The position numbers were made by a program, and so were the translations under genes. The notes beneath the pieces were generated by a model. The model searched no databases. It had not been told where the DNA came from and was given only the letters and a program-made list of their open reading frames with translations. DNA of 64,000 bases from Isoetes taiwanensis (lineage: Eukaryota; Streptophyta; Lycopodiopsida; Isoetales; Isoetaceae): positions 17,893,418-17,957,417 of the forward strand of contig JAJEKV010000010.1 in assembly GCA_021234155.1 (NCBI GenBank), given 5' to 3'. Below are positions 57,485-64,000 of the stretch, one piece after another; position 1 is the stretch's first letter, and each line of letters begins with the position of its first letter.

Positions 57485-59369
57485 CCCAGCCTGAACTAGT
57501 AAACCTAGACCAGACATCTGCCTCGGTCAATCCCTTGGCAGTATTATCATCCTACTACCAGTATGAGCATTTCTGGCATAGTATCCTTTTACCCATTTTT
57601 ACTTGTTCATTCCTGTAATTTCAGCCAATATAGCACTTTTTCATTCATAAAAGTAACAGTAGAATCATATTATTTCAACAAAAGTACTTTTCTTATCATT
57701 AATGTCTTGTCAATATTTAAGCATTTCAGCAAGTATTGATCATAAATCATTGCATGAAGTATTTATTCAGTAAGCATCATATAGTTCCAATATCTGGAGA
57801 CTAATGTAACAGATAGTATTTTAATTACAAGTTTGATCTTTCCTAGTCACAGACTTTTGCTAGAAAGCAAAGCTAAAATGATAATATTCTAAAAAAACCG
57901 TTTATGTGATGCCTTTGTCAATGTGAACTTCTTAGTGACAAGCTTCAGCAAAAACGTGAGCAAAATCTCCATCATTCTTCCAGCCAAATCCAACTACAAA
58001 AGCAAAGGGAACAATGGGAAGAAAATCCCGTACCTGCAGCCAATCAGTACCCTGTTAGCGTGAAAACGGTATCAGGGCAAGGGCCAAAAGGTACATTGGG
58101 ATTTTCAGTTCATCACTGATTACCCATTGTGCCTTTTGCCCTTCTAGCCAAATTTAACTAAAAGAATAGAAGGAGAGATTTTATGCAACTGCTCAAACAA
58201 ATGTAAATTCTGTAACAAATAGACTGCTGCTGCTATCTATGCATTTATATCAGGGCACTGCATGCTACATTTCTACATATCAACCCCAGCAACAATACAT
58301 GTATGGTTTTATGTTTTTGTCTGCAATACTCTTGTCCAGGAAGAGTATGCTATTATTCTGAAGAGCATAAATTGCTCTTGCAACATATGTATTTAAGTGA
58401 CAGTATTTGCCTGCTAGAATTCTAACAAATAACATCTAGAAATAAGAAACTAGAAGTTCTTATTTAGTGAATCGAATACATTCCATGTATATTGTAGAAG
58501 AATGAATTCAGAAACATATTATAAAAACCTGAATATAATCTGGAGACTATGAAGGATGCGATCATCTGTATTGTCCTCCGAGCATGTGCAGAATGAAGTG
58601 AGCATCTATAAAATGCTCCAGGTGTATGCAATGTACTCCAGATTTTCTGTTTTGGAGCCTTACTGCCAACGGCATCTGCTGAATCCTCTTGGTATTTCAA
58701 ATGAAGCCCAACCGTAAATAATACATGGAAAGTCTATCACGCTTCTACATGGCCCTCCGGGCATTTTAAAATGGAGCTCTGCTATAGATTCATCTGCCAC
58801 ATCCATTGGATCATACGAGAATTCGTTCAAGCCTGCTTGGCTCTACATCTGAAGATATGAAGCTATGGAGCTGAGCCCAGCAAATTAAGGCACTTCCAGG
58901 TATTGGCTCCCAAAACAGAGCATTTCCATATCTAGTTTTTCCATAGCTGGCAGTCAGAGGTAGCCGCTCACAGGTAGCCGCTCACGAGCATACATATTAG
59001 GGCAACCCAAAAAGCCCTAAACTATCTATGCCCTAATTGTTTACCATTGTATTTTTCAAAAGAAAAATAGAAAAATAGAGAAATAGAGAGCTTATGTCTA
59101 CTACTTACCAACATCTTTTATGAGAGCATTTGGCAATAGGAAATCCACGTGTGATAAACCTCTTGATATTAAAAGTTGCATGCAACACTTGCATGTTGAT
59201 CTCTACACGTCCACCATGCACTTTAGAAAAAGATGCATGCATATGCTTTAACATATCAATATTAGATGAAGCATTTCACTTGTCTAAGTTATTATTTAAC
59301 TTTCATAACAATATCCCATATCAAGGAATTTAGAATAAGCAAATATAGCTTCATAAAGGACCTTTTCCC
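57485..59369. other. No gene seen
   Basis: Nearly 1.9 kb without a supported frame. A 14-bp tandem pair (AGGTAGCCGCTCAC) lies near 58962-58989. It separates the unfamiliar exons from gag and could be intron or leader. Confidence 0.5.
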
Positions 59370-60170
59370 TTGAATATACCCAAAGGGGAGAACCTAAAGT
59401 CTGAGGTGCATGTTGCTCAGCCAAACATGCCTTGCACAGCTTATGTGTTGAATGCCAACCCACCGCAGCATATACAGGAAGATGGGCCAGAGTTACCTCC
59501 GTTACCGCCAAGTCTCCCACCACAGCAGGCACCTGCACCTGAACCAGGCCCTGTACCCGCACAAAGGAGGCACCGTTCCAAACGTCGTCGAAGTTCCTCT
59601 AAGGATAGTGCCACATCCTCATAGTCAGCCACTTCTGAGACTTCTGAGTCGTCTATATCATCTGGTGACCATGCAAAGCGCCGGGACAAGGAGTATCGTA
59701 AGACGGTTGACACGGCCATAACCAGTATATGGAAAAATAGGAAATTGGCCCAGTTTGATGGGAAATCTAGAGGCGAGTTGAATGCAGAGTCCTGGTTGGA
59801 TGAGATGAAGGAGTTTGGCAAATCCTATGGCATGACAGAAAAAGATACAGGAAAAGTTGCCACCACAAACCTGACAGGAGCTGCTCGTATTTGGTGGAAG
59901 GGCTATGCTCGAGCCAAGCATCTGGACAGAAGCAGGTGCAAGTTCAAAAAGTTTGCCAAAGCTTTTAAGTCGCATTATGTGCCCCTTGCGCTCAAATGCC
60001 AACAGATTCAGACTTTCTACAGGTTAGAGCAGAAGGGTATGTCAGTTCAGGCCTACACTGATGAATTCATGCGCTTGAGGCTGTATGTGCCAGGAATGAA
60101 TGAAAAGAGGGCGATGGAGGGCTATATAGAAAGGTTGGCCCCATCAATTAAACGAATGTTAAGGCCATAG
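59370..60170 (+). pseudogene. Gag of the chromovirus-like element
   Basis: A Pro-rich N-terminal part and Arg/Ser-rich stretch (QRRHRSKRRRSSS), TAG at 59622-59624, then the capsid domain in the same frame: FDGKSRGELNAESWLDEM, GAARIWWKGYARAKHL, FKKFAKAFKSHYVP, FYRLEQKGMSVQAYTDEFMRL. The frame slips near 60165. Would form the particle shell. Confidence 0.8.
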
Positions 60171-60205
60171 ACCCGAAATCAGTTGCTGAGGCTGAGGCTA
60201 AGGCA

Positions 60206-61000
60206 TTGAGCCTTGAAGAGGATACACCACGAAACCAGTACCAGCGCCCCGCCTCTTACTCGCAACCACGCCCGTACACACCTTATAAGGGCCGTTCCCC
60301 GAGTCCGGGGCCCTCTCAGCCAAATTCTAACGGCCGCCAGGAAAAGAAAGTCACCTTCAACATGCCCGACAAACCGAACAATGTCGGTAAGGAAGTTCGG
60401 AACCTCTTACAGTCTATTCCCAAAGAGGCCCAAGAACAGCTACGCAGAGACAAAGTATGTTACAGGTGTATGCGGCCTGGGCACTTCATGCAGAATTGCC
60501 CTTATGTCACATAGACTGCCCAGCTGGCCATGGCCGACCTCGATTGGGACGATCTCGAGTCTACACTACCTGTCGAGGAGGAGGCTCCCGAGTATATTCA
60601 TGATGCGTCTCATATCCTTGTAGCTATAGAAACCGGCAATGCTGAAAGTCGGCCTGCTGTTATTTCCACCACAGGTCAAGTAGACAGTAAGCCTTTCATA
60701 ATTCTAATGGATACGGGAAGTACACATAATTTTGCTTCTCCTAGAATGGCCCAGGTATTGCAGCTTGAGACTTTGAGATCCCGACCGAAACCTGTCACGT
60801 TAGCCAGTGGAAAAATTAGACATACTCATGGCCGTCGCATGGACCTTAAAATGCAGCTGCCAGGTGCACCAGTTGCATTGGGTGCCGAGTTAATGGACAT
60901 TGGTAAATATGATCTGATTGTTGGTATGGAATTCTTGGCCTCTGCAAAAGCCAATATCGACTGCGAAAAGCGGGAGGTTACCTTCAACGCAGCTAATGGA
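60206..61000 (+). pseudogene. Zinc knuckle and protease of the chromovirus-like element
   Basis: A single CX2CX4HX4C knuckle, CYRCMRPGHFMQNC, is followed by TAG at 60512-60514 and, in the same frame, the protease with catalytic DTGS (residues 61-64 from the Met at 60530; [15 protein letters not shown]) and DLIVGMEFL. Only one knuckle and a DTGS loop, in contrast to three and DGGS in elements A-C. Confidence 0.85.
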
Positions 61001-62539
61001 GCCCGCGTAACTATAAAAGGTGATCCATTAAACCCCATTATGCAGTCTATGTCCATCAGGCAATTAACTAAGGCTATACGCAAGGATAAGCTACTTTGCG
61101 TCATCAGACTTGCATCCATTGAGTCGGATGCTAAACAGAAGCAAGTAGTTGATGCATTGCCAGAAAGCATTGCTAATCTTCTTAGGGAATTTAATGATCT
61201 TTTTCCAGACGAGATCCAGAAACTTCCTCCATTCAGAGGGGTGGAATGTGAGATAGCTTTGGAACCAGGTACTAAGCCTACCAGTAAGGCCCCGTACCGT
61301 ATGAGCCCCCCTGAATTGGCAGAGCTTAAGAAGCAACTTCAGGAGCTATTAAACCTAGGCTTCATTCGGCCTAGTGTTTCGCCTTTTGGCATTCCTATCC
61401 TTTTTGTTAAGAAGAAGGATGGCTCCTTGAGGATGTGTATTGACTATCGCCAGCTCAATAAGCATACCATCAAGAATCGCTATGCTTTGCCTAGAGCAGA
61501 CGATCTTATGGACCAGTTGCAAGGGGCCAGATACTTCTCAAAGATTGACTTATGCTCCGGATATCATCAGATAAGAATTAAAGAGAAGGACATTCATAAA
61601 TCTGCCTTTTGCACTAGATATGGGCATTATGAATTTACCGTTATGCCTTTTGGATTAACTAATGCCCCCGCAACTTTCATGCGATTGATGAATGATGTCT
61701 TCCGACAATACTTGGATGATTTTGTTGTTATTTTTGTTGACGACATTCTCATCTATAGTAAAACTATGGAGGAGCATGAGAAACATCTTCGGTTGGCCCT
61801 ACAAACGCTAAGATGTCACCAGCTCTTTGCCAGATTCTCTAAGTGCAAGTTTGCTACTCCGAAGATGGATTATTTGGGACACGTCATTTCAGAAGAGGGA
61901 ATTGCTACCGATCCAGCAAAGATAGAGGCAGTAAAGGATTAGCCCATTCCAGCTAATGTTTCCGAGGTCCGAAGTTTCTTAGGATTGGCAGGATATTACC
62001 GGAAATTTGTTAAAGATTTTGCAAAGATTGCAGCACCGCTTACTGGTCTTACAAAGCATGAGAAGGTGAAGGATTGGATTGAGCATTGGAAAGCCAAAGT
62101 CCAGGGCAGTTTTTAGAAGCTTAAGGATGCTTTAACGTCAGCACCAGTCCTCACATTGCCCGATCCTGAAAAGGATAAACTAGTAGCAACGGATGCCAGT
62201 AAGATTGCTACCGGTGGAGTCCTAATGCAGGAGGGGAGGGTTATTGCATATGGTTCAAAGAAAATGAATGAGACTGAATAGCGATACCCTACCCATGATC
62301 AGGAGTTGTTAGCCGTTGTCCGCGCTCTGCGTATATGGAGACACTACCTTCTTGGTAGAAGGTTTCAACTTGATACGGATCATCAGAGTCTCCGTTATCT
62401 ATCCACCCAGCCAAATCTCAACCTCCGTCAGAGAAGATGGATGGAATTTCTGGAGGAGTATGATTTTGAGATTATGTATAAGCCTGGGAAGCACAATGTG
62501 GTTGCGGATGTGTTGTCACGCCATCCCTTGGTAACCTGA
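61001..62539 (+). pseudogene. RT-RNase H of the chromovirus-like element
   Basis: RT is intact to 61939: [52 protein letters not shown] and the active site FVDD (residues 402-405 from the Met at 60530). TAG at 61940-61942 replaces the usual Trp before PIP. RNase H follows with VATDASKIATGGVL, TAG at 62114-62116 and 62279-62281, [25 protein letters not shown] and [14 protein letters not shown] ends it at 62537-62539. The RT style is that of plant chromoviruses. Confidence 0.85.
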
Positions 62540-63050
62540 ACCCATTGTAATGCAATTTCCACACTCGCTAGTGAGTTTGGAAAACAGATAGAACAGACCT
62601 TGGCCACAGATCCCGAGTTTCGTGATGTTTGGGATAGTTTGGCTAAGGAGGCACGCACAGATAAAGAACGTGAAGCTTTCCGTTCATATAAGAAAGAGGG
62701 CAACTTGTTATATTACAAGGATAAGTTGTGTGTACCTGAGACTTCAGGAGTACGTAAGCTAATTCTCCATGATACTCACAACAGGGTTCATGAAGACCTA
62801 CTTTAAGATCCGCTCCAGTTATTTTTGGCCTTCCATGAAGAAGGACATTGTCAGGTACATTAAGCAGTGTCAAGTGTGTCAACAAACCAAGGCTGAGCAA
62901 CTAAGGATTCCAGGAGAGTTGCAACCTCTGGATGTGCCCAACACTAAGTGGGAAGTGATAACCATGGATTTCATTGTGGGCGTTCCACGTACTCTCCGTG
63001 GATATGATGCATTGATGGTCGTGGTCGACAAATTGTCAAAAATGGCTCAT
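62540..63050 (+). pseudogene. Integrase N-terminal part, truncated
   Basis: Shows VRKLILHDTHN, a deletion and frameshift near 62800, YFWPSMKKDIVRYIKQCQVCQQTKAEQ (the HHCC zinc domain) and ITMDFIVGVPRTLRGYD with the first catalytic Asp. It breaks at LSKMAH (63050). The rest of the core, any chromodomain and the 3' LTR are missing. Confidence 0.8.
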
Positions 63051-63951
63051 TCTAGGGAAAGGTCCTTATGCACAAATATCAACATCCGATGTGGTGTTTT
63101 CATTGAGCTGAATGAAATGAGTACAATGAATCATAGGAGTTTACAAATAACCCCAAATGAGTGAGTAACAATATAACGATCAGAAGAACATCTTAGGTAG
63201 CCCAAACACCCCAAGTTAACCATCAACCGCTTCATCTCAAAGCATACGCGGATCGCAAAAAAATCCCTCGATGACTCCACCGCACCAAAGATCATTTTTC
63301 GTAGCCCCATCAAATCCAGGGACCCCAACTCGACCCCCAAACACGAGAGACCGCTTTCGGGAATTGCCAGAAAGAGGATCGCCCCAACACCGCACACAAC
63401 CCACCTCATGGAAAGTCAAGGTAAGACAATGAGTTAGAAGCACGGGCGGTGCCAAGCATCAACAAACGTTTTTTGTAAGAAAGAACAAAAAGGTGAATGG
63501 AAATCGAGAGAAATTGGTTCACTCGAAAGCCCATAGCTACGCCGAGAGAGAGAGAGAGAGAGAGTAAGATAGACTAGGCCCGACCCCGGGGGTCATCCCC
63601 GAGGTGCCCTCCAGAAGCGACAAATGCTACGCTGGGAAATTGCAGAGGCCACCAGCCCTCCACGAGACAGAAGAGAAGAGTAGAATCCGCCTTCACGAGG
63701 CGGGATCAACAGAAACCAAACAGAAGCCAAGCGAACCAACCATGCGACCAGCAATAGAGGAGGGAGGGAGGGACACAGAGCTAAAGAAATCATGTGCCAA
63801 AGAAAGCTCAGGCTAAAGATGACTCCTACGTCCAAAATAGCGTGACGCCAAAACAGACGTCCCTTTCCCCAGAATGATGGTTCTCTTCTATATAAGAAGA
63901 GAACCATAGCATTCTAGGGAAAGGTCCTTATGCACAAATATCAACATCCGA
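63048..63951. repeat. 42-bp direct repeats bounding an 820-bp block
   Basis: 63048-63089 and 63910-63951 are identical (core GGGAAAGGTCCTTATGCACA). The block between has no supported gene and includes a short (GA)n run at about 63545-63564. The left copy coincides with the point where integrase homology ends. Confidence 0.9.
63877..63907. promoter_or_regulatory. TATA-centred perfect palindrome
   Basis: Arms of 13 bp (ATGGTTCTCTTCT and AGAAGAGAACCAT) around ATATA, so TATATAAG lies at the centre. Imperfect pairing extends to AGAATG and CATTCT outside. It ends just before the right 42-bp repeat. Confidence 0.6.
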
Positions 63952-64000
63952 CACAAAGAGGAACCTCCCTCAAACCCCATCATACATCGAGACCACGAGA

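Noticed and set aside
63593-63907. Hydrophobic 104-codon minus frame
   Set aside because: Single window, no family resemblance, overlaps the palindrome, and lies in sequence bounded by direct repeats.

Overview
The window is an intergenic, transposon-packed piece of a large land-plant nuclear genome. Nearly everything recognisable is a retroelement: Athila/Tat-like Ty3/gypsy elements with extra genes after integrase, one chromovirus-like gypsy pol, a non-autonomous LTR element, and at least five LINE fragments. I see no intact single-copy host gene, no rRNA or tRNA gene and no CRISPR. The long pyrimidine tracts before cag acceptors, tRNA-type primer sites and element families point to a plant; I cannot place it more precisely (a repeat-rich fern, lycophyte, bryophyte or gymnosperm would all fit). 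Layout: 1-3.86 kb is mostly AT-rich sequence with one small basic ORF (80-520), a LINE 3' end (1531-2060), simple repeats, a 22-bp inverted repeat and a short unplaced coding fragment. 3.87-9.18 kb is the 5' half of gypsy element A on the minus strand (LTR, gag with three zinc knuckles, protease, RT, RNase H), cut off before integrase. 9.18-10.35 kb and 35.12-36.49 kb are two parts of one LINE; they overlap by an identical 251 bp and flank a 24.8-kb block. That block holds two more minus-strand copies (B, 15.15-24.59 kb, and C, 24.64-35.12 kb) of the same gypsy superfamily, joined without LTRs, plus extra LTRs, one of which is split by a 3.26-kb insertion. 37.56-42.78 kb is the 3' half of element D on the plus strand: integrase, a roughly 1000-codon extra gene, and LTR. 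42.78-44.89 kb holds two minus-strand LINE pieces around a (GA)n array. 45.25-45.83 kb is a solo LTR with a 5-bp target duplication. 47.06 kb onward looks like another LTR element on the plus strand: a tRNA-Met-type primer site, an ORF ending in a histone H3 fold, further unfamiliar ORFs with likely introns, and then gag-pol from 59.4 to 63.05 kb. An exon of that unit carries a 517-bp-LTR non-autonomous element (TSD GAAGG), whose 3' LTR in turn carries a 2.66-kb LINE (TSD AAGAA). How the parts work together: the elements encode the usual capsid, protease, RT/RNase H and integrase set. The A-D family adds a large coiled-coil ORF, a small Cys-rich antisense ORF with its own TATA motif, and a 45-46-codon basic ORF inside the LTR U3. 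That last ORF is the best sign of undescribed coding: two diverged LTR subfamilies keep it open with synonymous changes and whole-codon indels. Two opposite substitution patterns affect how breaks should be read. In 59-62.5 kb and elements A and D, most nonsense codons are TAG, the mark expected from deamination of methylated CAG. In about 14.95-32.1 kb and 53.4-55.6 kb, CTG/CAG triplets are replaced by CCG/CGG or small indels, which looks like uncorrected base-calling error at CHG-methylated sites, so frameshifts there should not be taken as biology.
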